A stretch of 64,000 nucleotides of DNA from Flavobacteriaceae bacterium MAR_2009_75. GTDB taxonomy: Bacteria > Bacteroidota > Bacteroidia > Flavobacteriales > Flavobacteriaceae. Below are positions 28,861-36,612 of the stretch, piece after piece. The stretch lies in the NCBI GenBank assembly GCA_002813285.1, contig PHTZ01000001.1, positions 3,719,501 through 3,783,500 of the forward strand, given 5' to 3'. The stretch's first letter is position 1; every line of letters starts with the position of its first letter. A program made the translations under genes and the position numbers. The notes beneath the pieces are model-generated. The model did no database searches. It saw only the letters and a list, made by a program, of their open reading frames with translations, and had not been told where the DNA came from.

Positions 28861-30621
28861 ATGACAGCTAAAAGATTTTTATTTATACTCTTTTTTGTTT
28901 CAGTAAATCAATTCGGTTTCTCTCAAGCAAATAATGTTGAGTCTGACTACGTGCCTGCTGTCAATGGAACCAAGTTGGCTATCGATGTTTACTTCCCAGA
29001 TAATCATAAAAATAGAAAACTTCCTGTGCTCTTTGAATTTACCCGATACTGGAGGGGCAAAGAAGACCCGAAAACAGGAAACCCAATTGCTTCACTCGGA
29101 AAAGTTGACAAGAACTTTCTTGATCATGATTACATCCTCGCAAAAGTTGATGTCAGGGGAACAGGTGCTTCATATGGAGTTCGGACAGGAGAATACACGC
29201 CTACAGAAGTTAAAGATGCTTGGTACATTGTTGATTGGGTCGTGAACCAACCATGGTCTAATGGTAAAGTCGGTGCCTATGGCACCTCTTACTCTGGCAC
29301 AACGGCCGAACTTTTATGTGCTACCCAACACCCAGCCATTAAAGCGGTTATACCCGGGTGGTCAGATTTTGACGTATATGAAAGCCCAAGTCGACCCTAT
29401 GGAATGCTTGCCACAAGTTTTATAGCGGCATGGAGTCAATATGTTAATTGGTTGGACCAAAATTCCGTGGAGAATCTCGGTGCTAGTGTGAGGCGTGTGG
29501 GTGAAGATTTTCCAATAGATGCAATCAAAGAACATAAAAACAACCCAATTGTATTAGAAGCCCTGACTGCAGCACCATACAAAGATTCCAAATTTGGGGA
29601 TTTTAAATTCGAAGAACTTGACCCCGTGCATTGGAAAAAAGAAATTTCAGAATCAAATGTACCCATGCTCGTTCTTACAAGTTGGTTGGACGCTGGTACG
29701 GCAGAAGGTACTTTATTGCGATTGCAACATTTTGATAATCCACAGAAAGTAGTCATGATGCCAACTTCACATGGCGGAGGTTCTCATGCCAGCCCTTTTC
29801 TTGTTTCCGATAAAATGGTAGACCCTGTTCCTTCGGTTAATGAACAACTTAAACTTCGATTGGACTTCTTTGACCATTACCTTAAAGAAAAAGACAAAGG
29901 AGTAGAGGATTGGCCGACCATTAAGTACTATAATTTTGGAGAAGAATCGTTTAAACAATCTGATATTTGGCCGCCCGAGAACCAAGAAAGAATTAAATAC
30001 TATTTAAATGCCGACGGAAAATTAGATAATTTAGAACCTGATGAACCTCAGGGTATGGATAAATATCTGGTTGACTTTTCGGTAAGTACGGGCACAAACA
30101 ATAGATGGACAACCCAAATGGGAAAACCCATTCTTAACCTCGATAATCGCAATGCTGCCGATTCTTTAATGCTAACGTATACGACCACACCTCTTAAAGA
30201 ATCGCTTCAAATCACAGGAACACCGGTAATTTCTCTTAGTCTGTCGTCTACACACCAAGAAGGGGGCGTTTTTGTCTACTTAGAAGATGTTGACCCAGAT
30301 GGAAAAAGCAGATATATTACAGAAGGAGGCCTTTTGCTCGAACATCGAAAATTAGCTAAGAATGATAGGTTTGATGAGATACCGTATCATTCATTTAAGA
30401 AGTCGGATGCATCACCTATGCCCATTGATGAAATTGAAGAAGTTAGCTTTAAATTGCATCCAACATCTATTCTCATCAAAAAAGGACATGCTATAAGAAT
30501 TGCGCTTGCTGGAGCGGATAAGGATACGTTTAACAAAGTTCCGACCGAAGGAATACCAACTTTGAGTATTTATAGGAATAAAACACACCTATCTTTTTTA
30601 GAATTACCAATAATTAAATAA
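28861..30621 (+). CDS. Secreted CocE/NonD-type alpha/beta hydrolase (X-Pro dipeptidyl-peptidase S15 family)
   Basis: A 586-residue protein with a signal peptide (about 1–20, ending FGFSQA). The N-terminal hydrolase domain carries GKVGAYGTSYSGTTAELL, with nucleophile Ser in GTSYSG, and DVRGTGASYG; a probable acid lies in LTSWLDAGTAEG and a His in TSHGGGSHASP. The C-terminal jelly-roll domain (about 390–586; GTPVISLSLSSTHQEGGVFVYLEDVDPDGKSRYITEG) is typical of the S15/CocE group, which cleaves esters, beta-lactam acyl groups or X-Pro peptides. It is alone between two degraded attC-like sites. Confidence 0.9.
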   Translation: MTAKRFLFILFFVSVNQFGFSQANNVESDYVPAVNGTKLAIDVYFPDNHKNRKLPVLFEFTRYWRGKEDPKTGNPIASLGKVDKNFLDHDYILAKVDVRGTGASYGVRTGEYTPTEVKDAWYIVDWVVNQPWSNGKVGAYGTSYSGTTAELLCATQHPAIKAVIPGWSDFDVYESPSRPYGMLATSFIAAWSQYVNWLDQNSVENLGASVRRVGEDFPIDAIKEHKNNPIVLEALTAAPYKDSKFGDFKFEELDPVHWKKEISESNVPMLVLTSWLDAGTAEGTLLRLQHFDNPQKVVMMPTSHGGGSHASPFLVSDKMVDPVPSVNEQLKLRLDFFDHYLKEKDKGVEDWPTIKYYNFGEESFKQSDIWPPENQERIKYYLNADGKLDNLEPDEPQGMDKYLVDFSVSTGTNNRWTTQMGKPILNLDNRNAADSLMLTYTTTPLKESLQITGTPVISLSLSSTHQEGGVFVYLEDVDPDGKSRYITEGGLLLEHRKLAKNDRFDEIPYHSFKKSDASPMPIDEIEEVSFKLHPTSILIKKGHAIRIALAGADKDTFNKVPTEGIPTLSIYRNKTHLSFLELPIIK

Positions 30622-30623
30622 AA

Positions 30624-30748
30624 CATGTGCATAATGCCGTATAAAATTAGTTGCCAGTACGAGCCTTCTTTGGAACTTGCTGCGGATTTTCAAAGTTGGT
30701 GTGTACTTGCAAGGTTGAGTGCTAAACCACTAGCCAAAGCCGTTACCT
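30624..30748 (+). repeat. Degenerate attC-like site 6
   Basis: It shares with site 1 a block of about 30 bases beginning GCGGATTTTCA and ending GGTGTGTACTTGCAA (30682–30712 against 21813–21842), plus GCTAAACCAC. It closes AGCCGTTACCT. Near its start GTTGCCAGTA (30650–30659) repeats the start bases of cassette 1. The opening AAC is replaced by CAT, so it looks rearranged. Confidence 0.5.
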
Positions 30749-30771
30749 ATAACCTCTAAAGATCAACCGAG

Positions 30772-32058
30772 TTGATAAAACGAAAAGTATTTATTACATC
30801 AGTTTTTATTATTGGAACGATTTTATTGATTTCTTGTAATAAAAAAATAGTAAGTCCGTCTCATTCCAATGCGAAAACAGACTCAAAAACTGCCCGAAAA
30901 AAGCCTTATTTAATCTTAATTTCCCTTGATGGTTTTAGATGGGATTATGTGGAAAAATATCAGCCACCAAATTTGAGTGCCTTCATTAAAAATGGTGTTA
31001 AGGCAGAATCATTGATACCCTCATATCCTACCAAAACATTTCCAAACCATTATACCATTGCTACTGGGCTTTATCCTGACAGGCATGGGATCATAGGAAA
31101 TATATTTTTTGATTATAAGAAAGACACGCTTTTTAATAAAACAAGTCCGGGAATGGCAGAAGATGGAAGCTTTTATGGGGGTTCACCGATTTGGGTAGAG
31201 GCAAATAAGGCAAATATTGTAACTGCCAGTTATTTCTTTGTAGGTACAGAAGCAGCTATTCAAGGAATACGACCTACATACTATTATACATTTGATAGTA
31301 GCGTTACAAATGATGAAAAAGTCGATCAAGCAATACATTGGTTGAACTTGAAAGAGAAATCCAGACCACATTTTATTACATTATATTTTGGTGATATGGA
31401 TAAAGTTGGACACGATTACGGTACTAATGATGACGAGAAACTGAAAACGGTATTGTTTGAATTAGATAAGAATTTAGGCGATTTATTTGAAGCAATTTCG
31501 GAAACCGGTCTTCCTGTAAATATGATGATAGTCTCTGATCATGGCATGGGAAACCAGTCTACCAACAAAATAATACCAATAGATGCTATCGAGAACGATG
31601 ACTTGTTCATGACAATTGAAAATGGTACTATAGTAAATATTCATCCGAAAAAAGATGTTGAAATAGATTCTGTACTACAGTATTTAAAAAATAAGGAAAG
31701 TAATTTCAAAGCTTATAAAACTGAAAATGTACCAGGTTTTGAGTACATCCCAAAAAATAAAAACTGGGGTGCAATACAGTTAATCCCGGATTACGGTTAT
31801 CATTTTTGGAATCAAAAACGCAAAGACGCTCTTATCGAAGAGGGTGTTACAACCTTTGGAGTTCATGGTTATGATAGCAAATACAAAGAAATGCATGGGA
31901 TATTTTATGCTAATGGACCTGCCTTTAAAAATGGTTATGAAATACCTTCGATAAAAAACATTCATCTCTATCCATTAATGTGTAGGATATTACGAATAGA
32001 AATTCCAAAATTAATTGATGGAGATATAAATCAAATCGAAAGCGTTTTGAAAGAATAA
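30772..32058 (+). CDS. Type I phosphodiesterase / nucleotide pyrophosphatase-like lipoprotein
   Basis: A 428-residue protein of the alkaline phosphatase superfamily. Seen: lipobox LLISC, metal-site LISLDGFRWDY, nucleophile Thr in YPTKTFPNHYTIATGLYPDRHGI (ENPP signature), YFGDMDKVGHDYG, VSDHGMG and FGVHGYDSKY, which provide the Asp/His ligands for two zinc ions. Family members hydrolyse nucleotide phosphodiesters or lipids outside the cell. The start is a TTG: the lipoprotein signal begins immediately after it, and a stop lies five codons upstream, so no ATG start exists. Begins 24 bases after GTTACCT of the preceding site; a closing attC is missing. Confidence 0.85.
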   Translation: MIKRKVFITSVFIIGTILLISCNKKIVSPSHSNAKTDSKTARKKPYLILISLDGFRWDYVEKYQPPNLSAFIKNGVKAESLIPSYPTKTFPNHYTIATGLYPDRHGIIGNIFFDYKKDTLFNKTSPGMAEDGSFYGGSPIWVEANKANIVTASYFFVGTEAAIQGIRPTYYYTFDSSVTNDEKVDQAIHWLNLKEKSRPHFITLYFGDMDKVGHDYGTNDDEKLKTVLFELDKNLGDLFEAISETGLPVNMMIVSDHGMGNQSTNKIIPIDAIENDDLFMTIENGTIVNIHPKKDVEIDSVLQYLKNKESNFKAYKTENVPGFEYIPKNKNWGAIQLIPDYGYHFWNQKRKDALIEEGVTTFGVHGYDSKYKEMHGIFYANGPAFKNGYEIPSIKNIHLYPLMCRILRIEIPKLIDGDINQIESVLKE

Positions 32059-32390
32059 TATACAAACAAGAAGAGTAAATAAGGGCAGCAGATAATACAA
32101 ACTAAATACAAAATGGGCTGAGTTTTAACACATCGTTTCTGTATTTTAAGGAGCATTTAGCCAAGCAGAAAGTAATATTTTTAGGTATTTTATAATAGGA
32201 ACACCATATTAATCTAAATCATTAAAATTCAATTATTTATGATATTTTTAATTTAAGTCTAAAAAATTTAATAGTTTAGATATTTTAATAAAGCAAGTTA
32301 GTTCCCCTAGTATTTGTTGGCAGATACATTATTCCCCCATTTGTTGTAAAATAACCAATTGAGTAGAATAATAACCAATACCTATATATT
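32059..32390. other. AT-rich gene-free stretch at right end of accessory region
   Basis: No gene, no attC-like fold and no repeat of cassette 7's start could be seen here. The right border of the accessory region probably lies within it. A weak TATTTG run near 32310 is the only promoter-like element. Confidence 0.4.
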
Positions 32391-32924
32391 ATGAGAACAA
32401 TTAAGAAGATTATGCTTTTTACGCTTGCTGCACTTTTCACTCCGTCAATCTTTAGCGCACAAGAAATTTCGGCTACTATGGAGTTCGAGAACGCCGAAAC
32501 CAATGTGGCCACCGTATCGAATTACGTAAATGCACTTCAAAACGAAGATCTGCAAACTATGGTTGCACAATTAGCGGATGATGCAAAAATCTATGGATTA
32601 ACTGGAGGTTTTTCAAACGAAATGAACCCCACACAGTTATCTGAATATTATAAGGAAAGCTTCGCAACCACTAAACATACGATTGACAAAAACACGTCAT
32701 ATGCACCCATAAAAGTAACTGGTGGAATAAACGAGGGCGAGTGGGTCATGGTTTGGACTACCGATACCATTAGCCATAAAGAAACGGGTCAAGAGATTGC
32801 GATACCTGCCCAGGTAACCTGTTATTTAAAAAATGGTAAAATTGCGATGATGGCCCATTATTACGATCAATTAAATGTGATAACGTCTATGGGCTACACA
32901 CTACAACCCCCTTCGGGAAAATAA
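32391..32924 (+). CDS. Secreted NTF2/SnoaL-like protein
   Basis: A 177-residue protein with a signal peptide (about 1–20, ending FSAQE) and a cone-like NTF2/SnoaL fold: VSNYVNALQNEDLQTMVAQLADDAKIYG, GEWVMVWTTDTI, QVTCYLKNGKIAMMAHYYDQLNV. Such domains bind small ligands or catalyse isomerisations, but exported forms are mostly uncharacterised. It has its own terminator. Confidence 0.78.
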   Translation: MRTIKKIMLFTLAALFTPSIFSAQEISATMEFENAETNVATVSNYVNALQNEDLQTMVAQLADDAKIYGLTGGFSNEMNPTQLSEYYKESFATTKHTIDKNTSYAPIKVTGGINEGEWVMVWTTDTISHKETGQEIAIPAQVTCYLKNGKIAMMAHYYDQLNVITSMGYTLQPPSGK

Positions 32925-32947
32925 ATAACCTTGTCTTATTGATTTTT

Positions 32948-32980
32948 AAACCCAGAAATTTTTTCTGGGTTTTGCTTTTA
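32948..32980 (+). terminator. Rho-independent terminator after the NTF2-like gene
   Basis: AAACCCAGAA (32948–32957) pairs with TTCTGGGTTT (32963–32972), followed by a T-rich tail. Confidence 0.75.
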
Positions 32981-33186
32981 ACATATAATCGTCTGCACGG
33001 TCTTTGACAGATTTTACAAAGGGGAAATTAACAGGAAAACTGGCCATAGCACAGGTAACCGTTGCACCAGTCCTTGATCTCTTAAAAAATTGAACGATTT
33101 TATGCCTTTTTACGGGGCCTTTTGTTTTTATATAGGTTCTTGTGTAATTTTTGAAGGGGCCACTAGTGACCGTTTTTGGCAGGTTT

Positions 33187-33218
33187 TTGATTGAGCCAAA
33201 GGTGTTTGCCTAGCTTTG
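33187..33218 (+). promoter_or_regulatory. Promoter before the short ORF at 33223
   Basis: TTG (33187–33189), 21 bases, TAGCTTTG (33211–33218): good match to the Bacteroidota promoter. It directs transcription into a 22-codon ORF and the pair of genes after it. Confidence 0.6.
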
Positions 33219-33222
33219 TACT

Positions 33223-33291
33223 ATGAAAATGAAACATAAGTTTAGCCCAGGCATTGGTAGCCATATGAGAAAACCGACAAAAGAACGTTAA
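33223..33291 (+). CDS. Possible 22-residue leader peptide
   Basis: ATG four bases after a good -7 box opens a 22-codon, very basic ORF (MKMKHKFSPGIGSHMRKPTK...) that ends at TAA 33289–33291, ten bases before the GTG of the next gene. Its short length, promoter and position fit an upstream or leader ORF; chance cannot be excluded. Confidence 0.3.
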   Translation: MKMKHKFSPGIGSHMRKPTKER

Positions 33292-33296
33292 CTTTG
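33289..33296 (+). promoter_or_regulatory. -7-like box before the gene at 33301
   Basis: TAACTTTG, a full TAnnTTTG match, ends five bases before the GTG start. No TTG at the right distance upstream, so weaker than the promoter at 33187–33218. Confidence 0.35.
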
Positions 33297-33300
33297 AACT

Positions 33301-33687
33301 GTGTTAAGCCAAATAAGAAATAGCGTATTTACCAAAATCCTCTGGGGCCTGATTGCACTTCATCTGCTCAACATTAGTGTTGACACTGCAGACCCGAATC
33401 CTCAACATATTCCTGAAGATTTATCATTTAATGACCAAGAAAGTATTATTGAAATAGTAATTGAAAAAGTCTTGGGTTATGAAGATGCTATCAAAGAATA
33501 TGATGACCACGATACTGAAGACCATAATAAAAAAACAAATATTAAAATTGATTTAACAACGCATTCATTAGTTGCCAATACTTTAAATCCTTTACTATTT
33601 GAAGCGGTAAGACGCAAATTTCCTGAATACAACACCGATTTAATAAACGGCTTTCAAAAGCTTGATATTCCACCACCCAAGATTTGA
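33301..33687 (+). CDS. Conserved flavobacterial periplasmic/membrane-anchored protein
   Basis: A 128-residue protein with GTG start. One hydrophobic segment (about 8–25, KILWGLIALHLLNISV) leads into a motif I recognise as conserved in Bacteroidota: ADPNPQHIPEDLSFNDQESIIEIVIEKVLGYEDAI, then DDHDTEDHNKKTNIKIDL, and a tail ending in PPPK. From memory such proteins are found next to heavy-metal efflux genes, but no efflux pump is next to it here. The His/Asp-rich middle could bind metal; this is inference. It is followed by its usual barrel partner. Confidence 0.6.
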   Translation: MLSQIRNSVFTKILWGLIALHLLNISVDTADPNPQHIPEDLSFNDQESIIEIVIEKVLGYEDAIKEYDDHDTEDHNKKTNIKIDLTTHSLVANTLNPLLFEAVRRKFPEYNTDLINGFQKLDIPPPKI

Positions 33688-33764
33688 TTTGTTTTACGAC
33701 CTGACTATTTCTCACCTATTTCATAGCAGTGGGATAATTTCATAATGCTTAAAAACAAATCAAA

Positions 33765-34625
33765 ATGTATTTAAAAAAATCATTGGTGCTCATTACACTA
33801 TTGGCATCATCAATATATGCAACAGCCCAAATTACAAAAACTGAAAGAGACAGTATTTATATACAACAAATAGAAGACCATAAAGAGCCTGACAAAGTTT
33901 TACATGCTGAACCGCTCTACATAGACCTAATTCGCGATTTAGGAGCGAGAAAAGGAGAAAAAGAATGGAACTTGGGTTTGGGCCTAACAGATAATTTAAA
34001 ATTCGATGCTTATGAAGCGCTGATTGAATATGAATGGGCACCTATTGACAGACTGGGTTTAGAGGTCGAATTACCTTTTACTTTTTATGCGCCACAGAGT
34101 GGAATCGAAAGAGATTCGATTCCTTCCAATAGCCTAAATAGCATCAAAATAGCTACACAATGGTCATTCTTCGTAAGTGAACCTATGGCCACTTCGATGG
34201 CGCTAGGGTACATCAACGAGTTTGAACTTTCAGACTTCAGGAATTTTGGGAGTCCTTTCATTAAAGGAAATGTTTATAATCCATTTTTTGTGATCGCAAA
34301 ACGTTGGGGAAATAACTTTCATTCATTGATTTATACAGGACCGATGATTGAACAGAATTTCAGTACCAGTAAATTTCATGCGACGTATGATATCAATACA
34401 AGTTTTCATTACATGATAACAGGTACGCGAAATTTCATAGGTATTGAATTTAATAAGACCATTGACCGTGGCGACTTTGATATGACGTTACGACCTCAAA
34501 TGAGATTGGGCATTGCAGACAACTTGTTAGTAGGTATTGTAGCAGGTATTCCCGTGAATAGAGAAAATGAAAGATTCAGTTCTTTCGTAAGACTCATTTG
34601 GGAACCGAAACATAGGCATGAATAA
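33765..34625 (+). CDS. Outer-membrane beta-barrel-like protein, HAEPLYIDLIRD type
   Basis: A 286-residue protein with a signal peptide (ending ATAQ) and a conserved block HAEPLYIDLIRDLGARKGEKEW, then amphipathic strands (LGLGLTDNLKFDAYEALIEYEWAPIDRLGLEVELPFTFY) suggesting a barrel of about 12 strands. Proteins of this type occur in Bacteroidota with the small protein encoded just upstream and often with metal-resistance genes. Function unknown. Confidence 0.65.
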   Translation: MYLKKSLVLITLLASSIYATAQITKTERDSIYIQQIEDHKEPDKVLHAEPLYIDLIRDLGARKGEKEWNLGLGLTDNLKFDAYEALIEYEWAPIDRLGLEVELPFTFYAPQSGIERDSIPSNSLNSIKIATQWSFFVSEPMATSMALGYINEFELSDFRNFGSPFIKGNVYNPFFVIAKRWGNNFHSLIYTGPMIEQNFSTSKFHATYDINTSFHYMITGTRNFIGIEFNKTIDRGDFDMTLRPQMRLGIADNLLVGIVAGIPVNRENERFSSFVRLIWEPKHRHE

Positions 34626-34658
34626 AAAAAACGGCTAGCCACAAGGTAGTTGAAAAAT

Positions 34659-34691
34659 AGCGGTTTAGGTGTAAATCTGAACCGCTTTTTA
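34659..34691 (+). terminator. Rho-independent terminator after the barrel gene
   Basis: AGCGGTTTAG (34659–34668) pairs with CTGAACCGCT (34677–34686) with one G·T-type mismatch, followed by five T. The rest of the 300-base gap to the DinB gene shows nothing else I can name. Confidence 0.75.
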
Positions 34692-34924
34692 TCTCTGATT
34701 TGAGTATATTGGGTTTCGAAAAGCAAGTGTTTTTTTTGACGCTACAATTTTAGGTAAGGCTATATATACAAGTAAATGCCTATATGTAACCTAGGGCGCT
34801 CCTTTGTATTTACGTTTTTAATTACCTTACGTTACGACAACCAAAATTCAATCGCCTGGCTACACGTTGCGTTGCGCTGCCATTCATTGGCATCAAACTG
34901 AACGGAAACAATAAATTGAACCAA

Positions 34925-35464
34925 ATGAGAAACATAAAACATCTATTAATTCTGACCTCAGTAATGCTTTTCTCTTCTTTGGCAAAGCCGATTTTTGCAC
35001 AGGAAAATGACTTGATCAAAGAATATCTAGAACGATTGGAAAAATCGAAGGTATACTTAATTCTTATAGCGGAAACGATGCCAGAAGATAAATATGAATT
35101 TAAGGCAACCTCTGAATCAATGAGTTTTGCGGAGAATTTAATGCATATTGCGTGGGCGATGGATTGGCACAGTCAATCATTAATGGGAGGGCGTGAAGCG
35201 AGAAATTGGGATACCGATACTGAACTAAAGGTCGATGAAAAGTCGAAGAAAGAGATGATTGCAAAAATCAGTGAGACATTAGACAAAACGACAGAATTCA
35301 TCGCAAATTTTGACCCGAATAGACTTGAAGAAAGATTGGACTATTTTGGTGCGGACAGAACAAAAAGACAGATCTTGTTATTGCTTGCTGACCATATAGC
35401 CCATCATAGGGGTTATATGCGCCTTAATGGACTTCAACCACCTAGATATGTTTTATATCAATAA
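34925..35464 (+). CDS. Secreted DinB-family protein
   Basis: A 179-residue protein. I use the ATG at 34925; a TTG nine bases upstream is in frame. A signal peptide (ending PIFAQ) is followed by a four-helix DinB fold with likely metal ligands His in AWAMDWHSQSL and HxxxH in LLLADHIAHHRGYMRLNGL. DinB-like proteins include metal-dependent thiol transferases; exported copies have no known role. The methyltransferase gene follows 63 bases later. Confidence 0.85.
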   Translation: MRNIKHLLILTSVMLFSSLAKPIFAQENDLIKEYLERLEKSKVYLILIAETMPEDKYEFKATSESMSFAENLMHIAWAMDWHSQSLMGGREARNWDTDTELKVDEKSKKEMIAKISETLDKTTEFIANFDPNRLEERLDYFGADRTKRQILLLLADHIAHHRGYMRLNGLQPPRYVLYQ

Positions 35465-35527
35465 ATTAAATAGATGCAGCAAAATTATGTTCTCACGATA
35501 GATCCGTTGAATATAGGTTAAAAACTT

Positions 35528-36361
35528 ATGGCAAAAGAAAATATCGAAATACATGAAACAGCGTTCATGACTTCTACTTTCAGGTCTATGGACGAAAGTT
35601 TAAGTCAAGACAATTTTGCGAAATTATGGCAAAATTCAAAAACGGGAAAGTGGGTCGATAAATATCTTGACCAAGTTTCTTCTGAGGAAACGTATACTCA
35701 CTGCCTTAGAAACAGATACTTCTTAGAGGTAATAAGAAATTTGGTGCAAAGACAAGAAATTCAAGTATTGATAAATTTTGGAAGTGGGTTTAGCATGTAT
35801 CCTTTTTTATTGAATGAAAGTTTAATTCATATAGAAATCGATAAGCCTGAAATAGTTGATTTCAAGAAGGATAAAATCCAAAATTGGCAAAAGGAAAATA
35901 TACTGCCAAAAAGAAATATTCATTTTATCGGTGTTGATTTTAGCAAAAATTACGAAGAGGAATTATTATCGAAAATTAATGCTATAAAGGTCAATATGTC
36001 GAGTTTCATTCTGGTCGAAGGGGTTCTGTTTTTTTTAAATAGAAAAGAAACGGATAATTTATTTACCTTTTTTAATGCAATTCAACAAAATGGAGATTAT
36101 ATAGGTAGTGCTTCGTTTCAGGAAACAATAAAGGAAACTCAACCTTTTAAAAATTTATTGAGTTTTATGAATCAAAATGTTTCAAAGACCAGCGAAAGTG
36201 CTTGTCAAACTGTCGAAGACAACTATTACCGCTGCCAGAAAGGCTATAAATTGATTGACCATCAAGACTATTTTAGCCTTTCAAAAAAGTATGGGAACAA
36301 GGTAAGACAAGCTAAAGAGCTGATTTTAAACGAAAATTTCTATTTGCTCAAAAAGATTTAG
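35528..36361 (+). CDS. Leucine carboxyl methyltransferase-like SAM methyltransferase
   Basis: A 277-residue protein with the LCM/PPM1 pattern: ETAFMTSTFRSMDE, a variant SAM loop INFGSGFSMYPFLL (about 82–95), IEIDKPEIVDFKK, and ILVEGVLFFLNRKET. Bacterial members include polyketide-cluster O-methyltransferases; the substrate here is unknown. No biosynthetic neighbours are present. Confidence 0.85.
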   Translation: MAKENIEIHETAFMTSTFRSMDESLSQDNFAKLWQNSKTGKWVDKYLDQVSSEETYTHCLRNRYFLEVIRNLVQRQEIQVLINFGSGFSMYPFLLNESLIHIEIDKPEIVDFKKDKIQNWQKENILPKRNIHFIGVDFSKNYEEELLSKINAIKVNMSSFILVEGVLFFLNRKETDNLFTFFNAIQQNGDYIGSASFQETIKETQPFKNLLSFMNQNVSKTSESACQTVEDNYYRCQKGYKLIDHQDYFSLSKKYGNKVRQAKELILNENFYLLKKI

Positions 36362-36586
36362 CACAGAGCTTTCCACTATTTCGAGCTGCTAGTAAATTTC
36401 TTATGATGGAAATGACTGACTACCTCCCTAATTTTTCTATGCAGATGCTGCTGTTTAGACTTTAGGGTCACTGTAACGTTGTTTCAGGTATGGAGCGAAT
36501 CAGAAATGGTATACTGAGAGTTTTGGCAATAGTTCCGCAAAAAAATAACAAAAAGTGTACTTCAAGTAGAAATGATGATAATTCAC

Positions 36587-36594
36587 TAATTTTG
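36587..36594 (+). promoter_or_regulatory. mnmA -7 box
   Basis: TAATTTTG, full TAnnTTTG match, 18 bases before the ATG. It lies inside the longer in-frame extension upstream of mnmA and supports the later start. Confidence 0.5.
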
Positions 36595-36612
36595 CCTTTT
36601 AATTCTAATGCA

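Larger units (their letters stand above)
20847..30748 (+). mobile_element. Integron-like gene-cassette array without integrase (CALIN-like)
   Basis: Cassettes are bounded by GTTGCCAGTA/TACTGGCAAC (20847/21756), GTTGTGTGC/GCACACAAC (21883/22783), GTTGTAAACA/TGTTTACAAC (22910/23857) and GTTGGGCATA/TATGCCCAAC (24052/26374). Each end is the exact reverse complement of its own start, as expected if recombination happens next to the G of GTT and every cassette brings its own R' bases. The first three cassette ends continue into a folded 130–200 base site. All cargo genes lie on the + strand, tail towards the site. Three further cassettes on the right have degraded borders. No tyrosine integrase of the IntI type is in the window; the only one, xerD, lies 30 kb away and is housekeeping. 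Confidence 0.7.

Noticed and set aside
20847-30748. Cassette borders as terminal inverted repeats of separate transposons
   Set aside because: The ends differ from unit to unit while matching inside each unit, and neighbours share a single site; transposon ends would be alike between copies and carry target duplications.
36490-36612. N-terminal extension of MnmA
   Set aside because: The extra 41 codons have no similarity to the family and contain a -7 promoter box.
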